Assembly (NCBI GenBank): GCA_039029195.1
Contig: JBCCGR010000069.1
Coordinates: 1-16,378, forward strand
DNA: 16,378 nt
Direction: 5' to 3'
Origin: JBCCGR01 sp039029195
Lineage (GTDB): Bacteria > Pseudomonadota > Alphaproteobacteria > Rhizobiales > Rhizobiaceae
In this document: positions 6,081-12,554 of the stretch, one piece after another
Layout of the letters: every line of letters begins with the position of its first letter
How positions within the stretch are numbered: position 1 is the stretch's first letter
Translations under genes and position numbers: made by a program
Notes under the pieces: generated by a model
The model's input: only the letters and a program-made list of their open reading frames with translations
What the model was told of the DNA's origin: nothing
Database searches by the model: none

Positions 6081-7175
6081 TTTCGCCATTTCTTCAATCA
6101 TTTCCAGTTGCAGTGCTTTGTGGCGGGGGTTGGCTTGCTGGCCATCGATGCGGGCGGTGAAGGGATCTGGCGCGGAAACGGACGACCCGCTCAGGGTCTC
6201 CAGCACCGCGTGACCACAGAAGGGCACATAGACCTCGGAGTAGCCGCCCTCATGTGCAAGCACCAGCTTGCCACCGCACAGGTCTGCCGCAAGTTCCATG
6301 GTTCTTTCGGTCATGGCAGCAAAGGTTTCAGCCTTGCACATCATGCGCGAGAGCGGGTCAAACATTGCCGCATCATAGCCACAGGCGACGATGATCACGT
6401 CCGGCTTGTAAGCCTGAACCGTGGGAACAACGATCCTGTCGAATGCCGCGAGCCAGATATCATGCCCGCCGCCTGGCAGAAGCGGGACATTGACATTGAA
6501 GCCCTCGCCCCTTCCCTCGCCGCGCTCGCTGACCAAGCCCTGACCAATGGGAAAATTGTTCTCCTGATGCAGCGAAACCGTCAAAACATCATCACGATCG
6601 TAGAAGATTGCCTGGGTGCCGTTGCCGTGGTGCACGTCCCAGTCGATCACGGCGAAGCGCTCGGCTAAACCGGCGGCACGGGCGGCTTCAATGGCAATCG
6701 CGATGTTGTTGAGGAGACAAAACCCCATGGGTTGGTCCGGCAAACAATGGTGCCCGGGAGGGCGGCTCAGCGCATAAGCATTGTCCAGCTCTCCCCGCAA
6801 AACGGATTGCAAAGCCGCCTGCACAAGACCCGACGACTGTCGGGCAATGTCAAATCCGCCCGGTCCGAAAGGTGCGCGATCATTCAATTCGCCGCCGCCA
6901 GCGTCACTCATGGCCTTGAAGTCATCAACGTAGGACTTTGGGTGCACCCGGATCAGATCTTCGATAGAAGATGGCGCGCCGTCCGGGCAATTGAGGTCCT
7001 TCATCAGTCCCGTCATCTCGACCAGGTTTTTCAGGCGTCGTTTGGTTTCCGGGTTTTCCGGCAGGCCGCTTCCCGCTGGCGGCTGCACATTGTCCCCAAC
7101 CGGCTGCACGAAGGCATAGTTGCCACCGCTATGCCAAAAGCAGGCTTCATTGAACAAAAATCCGGTTTTTCGCAT
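6066..7175 (-). CDS. Class II histone-deacetylase-like amidohydrolase
   Basis: A 369-aa zinc amidohydrolase. With ATG 7175 as start (M-R-K-T-G-F-L-F-N), the catalytic residues fall on the same numbers as in the characterised 369-aa bacterial HDAH: H142-H143 in P-P-G-H-H, zinc ligands D180 and H182 in D-W-D-V-H-H-G-N-G-T, D268 in C-G-Y-D-A-A, and Y312 in E-G-G-Y-S. This supports both start and subfamily. The frame extends upstream to 7253, but those 26 extra residues match nothing. It hydrolyses N-acyl bonds; likely substrates are acetylated polyamines, other small amides or acetyl-lysine in proteins. It is cytosolic, with no signal peptide. It is divergent from arsR across a 147-bp gap and has only a weak AGG ribosome site. 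Its stop lies in the 15-bp repeat at the cassette edge. Confidence 0.95.
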   Translation of the reverse strand: MRKTGFLFNEACFWHSGGNYAFVQPVGDNVQPPAGSGLPENPETKRRLKNLVEMTGLMKDLNCPDGAPSSIEDLIRVHPKSYVDDFKAMSDAGGGELNDRAPFGPGGFDIARQSSGLVQAALQSVLRGELDNAYALSRPPGHHCLPDQPMGFCLLNNIAIAIEAARAAGLAERFAVIDWDVHHGNGTQAIFYDRDDVLTVSLHQENNFPIGQGLVSERGEGRGEGFNVNVPLLPGGGHDIWLAAFDRIVVPTVQAYKPDVIIVACGYDAAMFDPLSRMMCKAETFAAMTERTMELAADLCGGKLVLAHEGGYSEVYVPFCGHAVLETLSGSSVSAPDPFTARIDGQQANPRHKALQLEMIEEMAKVLVG

Positions 7176-7274
7176 TTTACTACCTGATACATCCTTGTCG
7201 GGCATGTCTGACCATACACAAAATCGGCTGAGGCGACCGGGTAATTCAGTCAAACACCAGGGCTGAAAATTTCC

Positions 7275-7316
7275 TTGGCAAATCCGCTTGTAGGAGATCC
7301 ATATTTCAATTATTCA
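7275..7316 (+). promoter_or_regulatory. Candidate promoter of the ars operon
   Basis: TTGGCA at 7275-7280 is a 5/6 match to a -35 box. CATATT at 7300-7305 is a 4/6 -10 box at a long 19-bp spacing. TTGTAG (7288-7293) with TATTCA (7311-7316) at 17 bp is the alternative. Both place the RNA start at roughly 7312-7323, on or just before the arsR ATG. Confidence 0.4.
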
Positions 7317-7328
7317 TGAAATATGGAT
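7297..7328. promoter_or_regulatory. ArsR operator, 12-bp-arm inverted repeat
   Basis: ATCCATATTTCA (7297-7308) and TGAAATATGGAT (7317-7328) are perfect inverted arms around an 8-bp spacer. The dyad covers the likely -10 region and the arsR start codon (7323-7325), as expected for autorepression by an ArsR dimer. Confidence 0.72.
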
Positions 7329-7655
7329 ACAAATAAATCCCTCAGCGCCTTTGCCGCCCTTTCACAGGAAACCCGCTTGGAAGTCTTCCGCTTGCTCATC
7401 AAAGCGGGAAGCAAGGGCCTGCTCTCCGGCGACATCAGTGAAAGGCTCGATGTGAAGCCCAACACCATGTCCGCCAATCTTACGGTGCTGCTGAATGCCG
7501 GCCTTGTGCGCAATGCGCGGCAAGGCCGCACCATCCGCTATTTCGCAGATTTCGATGCCGTTCGCGGCCTGCTCGCCTTCCTGATGGAAGAATGCTGCGG
7601 CGGCGACACCAAAATCTGCCAACCCGTTATCAACGAAATCACCTGTCCCTGTTGA
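7323..7655 (+). CDS. arsR: ArsR-family arsenite-responsive repressor
   Basis: A 110-aa winged-helix repressor of normal family length: S-Q-E-T-R-L-E-V-F-R-L-L, recognition helix around K-P-N-T-M-S-A-N-L-T-V-L, and wing Q-G-R-T-I-R-Y-F. Metal-binding cysteines are C-terminal: Cys91-Cys92 in E-C-C-G-G, Cys99, and Cys108/Cys110 at the end. That resembles the CC-plus-C As(III) site of the Acidithiobacillus-type ArsR rather than the CVC helix of the E. coli type. The only usable start is ATG 7323, since an in-frame TGA sits at 7317. AGGAG at 7292-7296 is too far upstream to serve, and the start codon lies inside the operator dyad, so leaderless translation is plausible. It heads arsR-arsC-arsH. 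Confidence 0.93.
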   Translation: MDTNKSLSAFAALSQETRLEVFRLLIKAGSKGLLSGDISERLDVKPNTMSANLTVLLNAGLVRNARQGRTIRYFADFDAVRGLLAFLMEECCGGDTKICQPVINEITCPC

Positions 7656-7667
7656 GGAAACAAACAC

Positions 7668-8054
7668 ATGTCATCATCAAGCAATTCCGTGGTCATCCAC
7701 CACAATCCGAAATGTGGCACCTCCCGAAATGTGCTGGAAATAATCCGCGCCGCGGGCGTGGAACCGGTCATCGTTGAATATCTGAAGACCGGCTGGACCC
7801 GCCCGCAGCTTGAAGCCCTTTTTGCCGTTGCTGGTTTAACGCCACGGGAGGCGATGCGCGAAAGGGGCTCGCCCGCCGAAGAACTGGGCTTAACTGATCT
7901 CTCCGCGTCCGATTATGCAATTCTGGACGCGATGGTGGAGCACCCTATTCTGGTCAATCGTCCCATTGTTGCGTCCGCCAAAGGCGTGCGCCTGTGTCGC
8001 CCCAAAGAAGAGGTACTTGAACTCCTGGACAATGGGAGCACCACGTCCCAATGA
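7668..8054 (+). CDS. arsC: Arsenate reductase, glutaredoxin-dependent type
   Basis: A 128-aa ArsC of the E. coli plasmid R773 type. The active-site loop H-N-P-K-C-G-T-S-R-N places the nucleophilic cysteine at residue 16. Arg98 in L-V-N-R-P-I-V and basic residues in V-R-L-C-R-P (Arg108, Arg111) correspond to the arginines that hold arsenate. It reduces As(V) to As(III) with glutathione and glutaredoxin in the cytosol. A GAGGAA ribosome site overlaps the arsR stop, and the intergenic gap is 12 bp. The last four bases, ATGA, overlap the start of arsH, so the two are translationally coupled. A short polar tail (N-G-S-T-T-S-Q) follows the conserved domain. Confidence 0.95.
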   Translation: MSSSSNSVVIHHNPKCGTSRNVLEIIRAAGVEPVIVEYLKTGWTRPQLEALFAVAGLTPREAMRERGSPAEELGLTDLSASDYAILDAMVEHPILVNRPIVASAKGVRLCRPKEEVLELLDNGSTTSQ

Positions 8055-8779
8055 CGACCGCTTCCCAAGAAACCCCTATGCCCAACGTGAATCTGGAAGC
8101 GCTTTACCAGCCTGAAACCGGCGCGCTCGCTGCGATGGATGCACCACTGCACAGGCCTCGTATTCTGCTGCTTTATGGCTCGCTACGCGCGCGGTCTTTT
8201 TCACGCCTGGTGGCGGAAGAATCAGAGCGTTTGCTCACCCATTTGGGCTGCGAGACACAGATGTTTGACCCCCGCGATCTTCCCCTCCCCGATGCGGCAG
8301 AACCTGACCATCCCAAAGTCGCCGAACTGCGCGAAGCGGCCATGTGGTCCGAGGGCATGATCTGGGTATCACCTGAACGCCATGGAGCCATGACCGGCAT
8401 TATGAAGGCGCAGATTGACTGGCTGCCCCTCGCGCTGGGCGGTGTCCGGCCCACGCAGGGCAAGACGCTCGCCGTCATGCAAGTGAATGGCGGTTCGCAA
8501 AGCTTCAACGCCGTCAATCAGATGCGCATTTTGGGTCGATGGATGCGTATGGTGACCATTCCGAACCAGTCTTCCGTCGCGAAAGCATGGGCGGAGTTTG
8601 ACGACAATGATCGCATGAAACCCTCGCCCTACTACAACCGCATCGTTGACGTGGTGGAGGAGCTGGTAAAGTTCACCCATCTGGTGCGCGGGCGCTCAGA
8701 CTATCTGACTGATCGCTACAGCGAACGGGTGGAAAGTGCCGCCAAACTCTCTGAGCGTGTGAACCAGCGTTCTGTTTGA
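8051..8779 (+). CDS. arsH: ArsH NADPH-dependent FMN oxidoreductase
   Basis: A 242-aa flavodoxin-fold protein. The FMN phosphate loop is G-S-L-R-A-R-S-F-S-R (residues 43-52), followed by the ArsH signature S-P-E-R-H-G-A-M-T-G (107-116) and later W-M-R-M-V-T-I-P-N-Q-S-S-V. Characterised ArsH proteins are NADPH:FMN reductases that oxidise trivalent organoarsenicals or protect against associated oxidative stress. It overlaps arsC by four bases (ATGA). A second ATG at 8078 would shorten it by nine residues without touching the domain. It is the last gene of the operon and is followed by a strong shared hairpin terminator. No ACR3, ArsB or ArsM gene follows; the next gene is a convergent BCCT transporter. 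Confidence 0.95.
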   Translation: MTTASQETPMPNVNLEALYQPETGALAAMDAPLHRPRILLLYGSLRARSFSRLVAEESERLLTHLGCETQMFDPRDLPLPDAAEPDHPKVAELREAAMWSEGMIWVSPERHGAMTGIMKAQIDWLPLALGGVRPTQGKTLAVMQVNGGSQSFNAVNQMRILGRWMRMVTIPNQSSVAKAWAEFDDNDRMKPSPYYNRIVDVVEELVKFTHLVRGRSDYLTDRYSERVESAAKLSERVNQRSV

Positions 8780-8797
8780 ATTCAGATTGCCATAGAA

Positions 8798-8825
8798 AAA
8801 CGGCCCACCAGTCGGCGGGCCGTTT
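8798..8825. terminator. Bidirectional terminator between ars operon and BCCT gene
   Basis: AAACGGCCC (8798-8806) pairs perfectly with GGGCCGTTT (8817-8825). Read on the minus strand the stem runs into five T's (8796-8800), ideal for the BCCT gene. On the plus strand the T's form the stem's own 3' end. Confidence 0.88.
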
Positions 8826-8847
8826 CAGTTGTCAAACGCAATCCCGC

Positions 8848-10428
8848 TTAGCGCGGTTCAGTGCTCAGCGCTTTGTAAACGGTGTAGCACATCAAAAGCA
8901 CCACCACCGTGAACGGAATACCGGTGGAAACCGCAGCCCCTTGCAGGGCAGACAGTCCGCCACCCAGCAACAGGGCAATCGCCACCAGACCTTCCAGCGT
9001 GCACCAGAACACCCGCTGCACAACCGGCGCATCCATCTTGCCGCCTGCAGTGATCGTATCGATCACCAGCGAGCCACTATCAGATGACGTCACAAAGAAG
9101 ATGATGATCAAGACAAGCGTGATAGGCGCGATGATCGAGTAAAGCGGGAACTGATCCAGGAAACGGAACAGGGAAATTTCCGGCTTGTAGGTGTCAACAA
9201 CCACGCCAGTGATGCCCTGACCCGTACCATTGTTGATCATGTCGATGGCTGCACCACCAAAGGTCGACATCCAAAGCGCACAAACGAGCGTTGGAGCAAT
9301 CAACACGCACAGCACGAACTCACGCACCGTGCGGCCTTTGGAGATGCGGGCAATGAACATGCCTACGAAAGGCGACCAGGCGATCCACCAGGCCCAGTAG
9401 AACGTCGTCCAGCCATGGAAGTAACTCGTATCTTCACGACCAAACGGGTTCGACAGCGGCACAATCAACGTCACATAGTCCACCATCACGTTGAAGTAAC
9501 GCGCAATGGCTGTTCCGGCTCCCGAGATGAAAAACACGAAGAAGAACAGCAGGATCGCCATGACCATGTTGATTTCGGAGAGCCGCTTCACGCCCTTGTC
9601 CATGCCGAGCAAAACCGAGCCAAGCGCAATAATCGTGATCCCGATGATCAGGAACACAATCACCGCATTGGTCGGTTCAATGCCGAACACGTCTTTCAGA
9701 CCAGCAGCAATCTGGCTCGCACCAAGGCCAAGCGATGTTGTGAGTCCGAACAGTGTGGCGAACACAGCAAGCGTGTCGATCACGTGGCCCGGCCAGCGCC
9801 AGACTTTCTCACCCAGGATCGGATAGAAGGCCGAACGCAGCGTGAGCGGCAGTCCCTTGTTGTAGCAGAATATCGCAAGGCTGAGGCCCACCACGGCGTA
9901 GACCGCCCAGCCGCCAAGGCCCCAATGATGCACCGTTCCCACAATACCGATATATTCGTTGCCCGGTGTCGTGGGGCTAATGCCCAGCGGGTTGGCTTTG
10001 CCACCTTCCGCGAAGTTGTAATAGACCGGCTCAAGAACGCCGAAGAACAACAGGCCAATGCCGATGCCTGCCGCAAACAGCATGGCAATCCAGCCGGCAT
10101 AGGAGTAGTCGGGCTTTGCATCTTTGCCGCCAATACGCACTGACCCTACAGGCAGGAATATCAGCGCCAGACAGAAGATCAGCATTATGTCGACGGCAAT
10201 CACCAGGAACCAGTCGAACTCACTCGTCAGAAACGGTCTCAGCCAACCAAACAGTTCCGCTGATTCCTTCTGAAGCGAAAGCGCCAGCACAACAAAAAGG
10301 ATGATAATGCCGGAAGACACGGCAAACACTGGGTTGTGGATATCCAGACCAAACGGCCGGATATTGTCGCTCCCCATTTCATAGTCAGTTACCGGCTCCT
10401 GACCGGATTGTTCATCAGTGGCTGTCAT
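8848..10428 (-). CDS. BCCT-family betaine/carnitine/choline transporter
   Basis: A 526-aa inner-membrane transporter with about 12 hydrophobic segments. It carries the BCCT signature in T-F-Y-W-A-W-W-I-A-W-S-P-F-V-G-M-F-I-A-R-I-S-K-G-R-T, which contains the aromatic box for quaternary ammonium groups, and the glycine-rich helix G-I-G-I-G-L-L-F-F-G-V-L-E-P. Start is ATG 10428 (M-T-A-T-D-E-Q), preceded by TGGAGGAG at ideal spacing; the frame to 10452 is not needed. The N-terminal tail is about 35 residues and acidic. The C-terminal tail is only a few residues (K-A-L-S-T-E-P-R), lacking the long osmosensing extension of BetP or BetT. Import of glycine betaine, choline or a related compound is likely; the exact substrate is not readable. 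It shares its terminator with ars. Confidence 0.95.
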   Translation of the reverse strand: MTATDEQSGQEPVTDYEMGSDNIRPFGLDIHNPVFAVSSGIIILFVVLALSLQKESAELFGWLRPFLTSEFDWFLVIAVDIMLIFCLALIFLPVGSVRIGGKDAKPDYSYAGWIAMLFAAGIGIGLLFFGVLEPVYYNFAEGGKANPLGISPTTPGNEYIGIVGTVHHWGLGGWAVYAVVGLSLAIFCYNKGLPLTLRSAFYPILGEKVWRWPGHVIDTLAVFATLFGLTTSLGLGASQIAAGLKDVFGIEPTNAVIVFLIIGITIIALGSVLLGMDKGVKRLSEINMVMAILLFFFVFFISGAGTAIARYFNVMVDYVTLIVPLSNPFGREDTSYFHGWTTFYWAWWIAWSPFVGMFIARISKGRTVREFVLCVLIAPTLVCALWMSTFGGAAIDMINNGTGQGITGVVVDTYKPEISLFRFLDQFPLYSIIAPITLVLIIIFFVTSSDSGSLVIDTITAGGKMDAPVVQRVFWCTLEGLVAIALLLGGGLSALQGAAVSTGIPFTVVVLLMCYTVYKALSTEPR

Positions 10429-10695
10429 GTTTCTCCTCCACGCATCAACCATGAACAGGCGTCAACCTGTTGTTATTCAATCGAAAAAATCAGATACGAA
10501 TCCCTCTCTGCCCCTCCTTTGACCCAAAGCGTAGGAGGGAATTTCAACTTTGTCACGTTATTGAGACTTCAACCGTCTTCACAAACGACCGCAAACGGCG
10601 GTGTTGGGACATTGTGACAGTTCGACGACAGCGTTGCCGGAGCAGCGTTTTCGCAATGGTTGGTGCCTAGCCAGATCCCGGTTCAAGACCGGTTT
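10429..10695. other. 267-bp gap holding the BCCT promoter and several dyads
   Basis: No gene supported. AACAGG (10454-10459) and CCTGTT (10466-10471) form a dyad just upstream of the BCCT ribosome site. CCCTCCT (10512-10518) and AGGAGGG (10533-10539) form another, inside which CTTTG-ACC-CAAAG (10517-10529) is a competing small hairpin. These may be operators or leader structures. Confidence 0.4.
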
Positions 10696-11136
10696 TCAGC
10701 GCATCTGCACGATTTCTCTGTCGAGCGCCTGCAGAAACCGCGAGCGGTCCTGCTTGGAAAACGGCGGCGGACCGCCGATCTGATCGCCGCCACCGCGAAG
10801 GTCAGCCATAATCGCACGGGTCGCAATTGCACCGCCGATATTGCCTTGATCAAACGGTTTCCCATTTGGCGCGAGCACCCGTGCTCCGGCTTTCAAACAG
10901 CGATCGGCGAGCAGAATATCGGCTGTAACGACGATTGTGTCGGAGTTGGCCTGTTCGGCAATCCAATCGTCCGCTGCATCAAAGTCACTCGAAACCACAA
11001 CCTGTTCAATCAGGTCATCACGCGGTAGACGCATCCACTGATTGCTCACCACCGCAACCGGAACACTGGTGCGAAAGGCAACCTTGAAGATCTCGTCCTT
11101 CACGGGACAGGCATCAGCATCGACCAGAATTTTCAA
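10696..11136 (-). CDS. YaiI/YqxD-family protein (UPF0178, PIN-like fold)
   Basis: A 146-aa member of a widespread uncharacterised family. The N-terminus K-I-L-V-D-A-D-A-C-P-V-K-D-E-I is the family hallmark, with further conserved V-V-T-A-D-I-L-L-A and G-G-P-P-P-F-S near the end. The acidic residues lie where PIN/NYN nucleases hold metal, so an RNA-related role is possible but unproven. The family begins directly at K-I-L-V-D. Here the matching start is TTG at 11136, with GAGGAG eight bases upstream; an ATG in between hits TGA after one codon. A longer frame to 11208 would add 24 unlikely residues. It is divergent from the MOSC gene. Confidence 0.9.
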   Translation of the reverse strand: MKILVDADACPVKDEIFKVAFRTSVPVAVVSNQWMRLPRDDLIEQVVVSSDFDAADDWIAEQANSDTIVVTADILLADRCLKAGARVLAPNGKPFDQGNIGGAIATRAIMADLRGGGDQIGGPPPFSKQDRSRFLQALDREIVQMR

Positions 11137-11264
11137 TTCATCTCCTCGCGAGAAGTTACCGGCACACACCGAGCGTGAACGAATGGAGCCAAGATCACGG
11201 CTCGACAATCCCGGTCCGGCACGTCAGATAGAACTCATGCATGACCGTAATGACGGAGTCGACC

Positions 11265-11909
11265 ATGAGCACGGCAGATAGTCTTTTGTTTTCTTCCCCG
11301 GAACGTCCAGAACCGGACGATATCGTTCCTGGTCGCAAGATCACCGGCACCATTGCGGGACTGTTCATGGCGCCCGGAGATCATTTTGTCTCAGAGCCAC
11401 GCGACACACTTGAACTGACTTTTGAGGGCATTGTCGGTGACAATCATGCGGGCCACACACGAAAATCCGGGGGCCGTGAACCCTGGTATCCGCGTGGAAC
11501 GGAAATGCGCAATGAACGCCAGCTCTCCATTCTGGCACCTGATGAACTGGCGGAAGCCGCGCGTCGGCTCGATATCGCCGAACTCAAATCTGAGTGGATC
11601 GGCGGGAACCTGCTGCTGGAAGGCATCCCTCACCTCACCCAGCTTCCACCACGCACATTGCTGTTCTTTGAAAATGGCGTGACCATCAAAATTGACGGCG
11701 ACAACGCACCGTGCCGGTTTTCCGGCAAATCCATTGCCGACCGCAATCCGGGGCGCCCGGATCTGGAACTTGCGTTCGCAAAGGAAGCAAGGGGCCTGAG
11801 AGGTCTTGTGGGATGGGTTGAAAAACCAGGAACAATCAGCGTTGGCGAGCGGTTCCGCGCAGAAGTGCCACCACAACGGCTCTATCGGGGGCAGCGCGCG
11901 CTTCCGTAA
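11265..11909 (+). CDS. MOSC-domain protein
   Basis: A 214-aa cytosolic protein with the MOSC fold, related to the C-terminal domain of molybdenum cofactor sulfurase. Diagnostic pieces are G-I-V-G-D-N-H-A-G-H-T-R (from residue 55), N-E-R-Q-L-S-I-L (83-90), W-I-G-G-N-L-L-L-E-G and G-D-N-A-P-C-R-F-S-G, with the conserved cysteine at 150. Such proteins handle sulfur or the molybdenum cofactor, and some, like YiiM, work in detoxification of N-hydroxylated compounds. Start chosen at ATG 11265 because GGAG (11255-11258) lies six bases upstream; ATG 11241 adds eight residues and lacks such a site. It converges on the HxlR gene with an 84-bp gap holding a weak hairpin (11981-11997). Confidence 0.9.
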   Translation: MSTADSLLFSSPERPEPDDIVPGRKITGTIAGLFMAPGDHFVSEPRDTLELTFEGIVGDNHAGHTRKSGGREPWYPRGTEMRNERQLSILAPDELAEAARRLDIAELKSEWIGGNLLLEGIPHLTQLPPRTLLFFENGVTIKIDGDNAPCRFSGKSIADRNPGRPDLELAFAKEARGLRGLVGWVEKPGTISVGERFRAEVPPQRLYRGQRALP

Positions 11910-11993
11910 AGTTGCTCGACTTGCCGGATAAAAGTACGCGCAAAAACAAACAATGTAAGCAAGCGATGGAGTTTTAGCGCGTGATGCCAAACA

Positions 11994-12371
11994 TCACCGT
12001 TCCTGCGCCTTGTCATAGGCAAGCCGCGCGGACTTAACCCCGTCCATCTGCTCGTGTGACCAGTGCACCAGCGGCTTGAGCAGGCCGAGCAGGCTGCGGC
12101 CCAGTGGCGTTAGCTCGTAAGACACGGCCACCGGCGGGCCCGGATCGACGCTGCGCGTCAAATACCCGTCACGTTGCAACCCGCGCAGATTTTCGGTCAG
12201 AACGCTCTGGGTCACATCGCCAATGCAGCGTTTGAGATCGCCAAAACGTTTCGGTTCATCCTCCAGCGCGAGGATGATGATCATCCGCCATTTGCCGGTG
12301 ACATTCGACAGCACGGACCTGATTGAACAGTTCGATGCTTCGGCTTTGCTTGCAACTCCAATCGGCAGCAT
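11994..12371 (-). CDS. HxlR-family regulator with two redox-type cysteines
   Basis: A 125-aa winged-helix regulator with the HxlR pattern: C-S-I-R-S-V-L-S-N-V-T-G-K-W near the N-terminus, R-F-G-D-L-K-R-C-I-G-D-V-T-Q-S-V-L-T-E-N-L-R, and wing D-G-Y-L-T-R-S-V ending at V-S-Y-E-L-T-P-L-G. Start ATG 12371 (GAGGT just upstream) puts cysteines at 15 and 49. In Bacillus HypR, Cys14 and Cys49 form the inter-subunit disulfide, so thiol sensing of oxidants or electrophiles is plausible here. GTG 12377 is an alternative start. The gene is divergent from the SnoaL-like gene. A dyad at 12378-12400 overlaps its own TATAAA, suggesting autorepression. Confidence 0.93.
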   Translation of the reverse strand: MLPIGVASKAEASNCSIRSVLSNVTGKWRMIIILALEDEPKRFGDLKRCIGDVTQSVLTENLRGLQRDGYLTRSVDPGPPVAVSYELTPLGRSLLGLLKPLVHWSHEQMDGVKSARLAYDKAQER

Positions 12372-12377
12372 GGGCAC

Positions 12378-12400
12378 CTCGGTAGGTTTTTTATACCAAG
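12378..12400. promoter_or_regulatory. Candidate HxlR operator 1, CTCGGTA-N9-TACCAAG
   Basis: Seven-base arms with one mismatch around a 9-bp spacer. TATAAA on the minus strand (12390-12395) lies inside it, immediately upstream of the HxlR gene, so occupancy would block that promoter. Confidence 0.6.
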
Positions 12401-12499
12401 TTTTAGATTAGTGGTGGTTTGCATCCATGACAAGCCATTGTTTTCAATGGCAGTCGTGTTGAACGTACCAGGTCATTTTAAAGTACGTAATTGCAATGT

Positions 12500-12516
12500 G
12501 GTATTAAATCCATACC
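12500..12516. promoter_or_regulatory. Candidate HxlR operator 2, GGTA-N9-TACC
   Basis: Four-base perfect arms with the same 9-bp spacing as the neighbouring sites. Its centre is 18 bp from that of operator 3, about two helical turns, and its right arm overlaps operator 3's left arm. Confidence 0.45.
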
Positions 12517-12537
12517 TTGTATCCATCCAGTACAAGG
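12515..12537. promoter_or_regulatory. Candidate HxlR operator 3, CCTTGTA-N9-TACAAGG
   Basis: Perfect 7-bp arms around a 9-bp spacer, ending 17 bp before the SnoaL-like start. It shares the GTA-N9-TAC frame with the site upstream of the HxlR gene. Confidence 0.62.
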
Positions 12538-12554
12538 AAACAGGAACTTCCAAC

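Noticed and set aside
9415..10143. Plus-strand frame of 242 codons
   Set aside because: It is antisense to the BCCT transporter; the His/Arg/Gln-rich product is what membrane-helix codons give when read backwards.
10661..10700. CCGGT-TCAAG-ACCGG followed by TTTT as a terminator
   Set aside because: The T-run is on the plus strand, where no gene ends. It would not serve the minus-strand YaiI-like gene whose stop is here.
11981..11997. GTGATG-CCAAA-CATCAC hairpin as a terminator for the MOSC and HxlR genes
   Set aside because: It overlaps the HxlR stop codon, is only six pairs and has no T-run on either strand.
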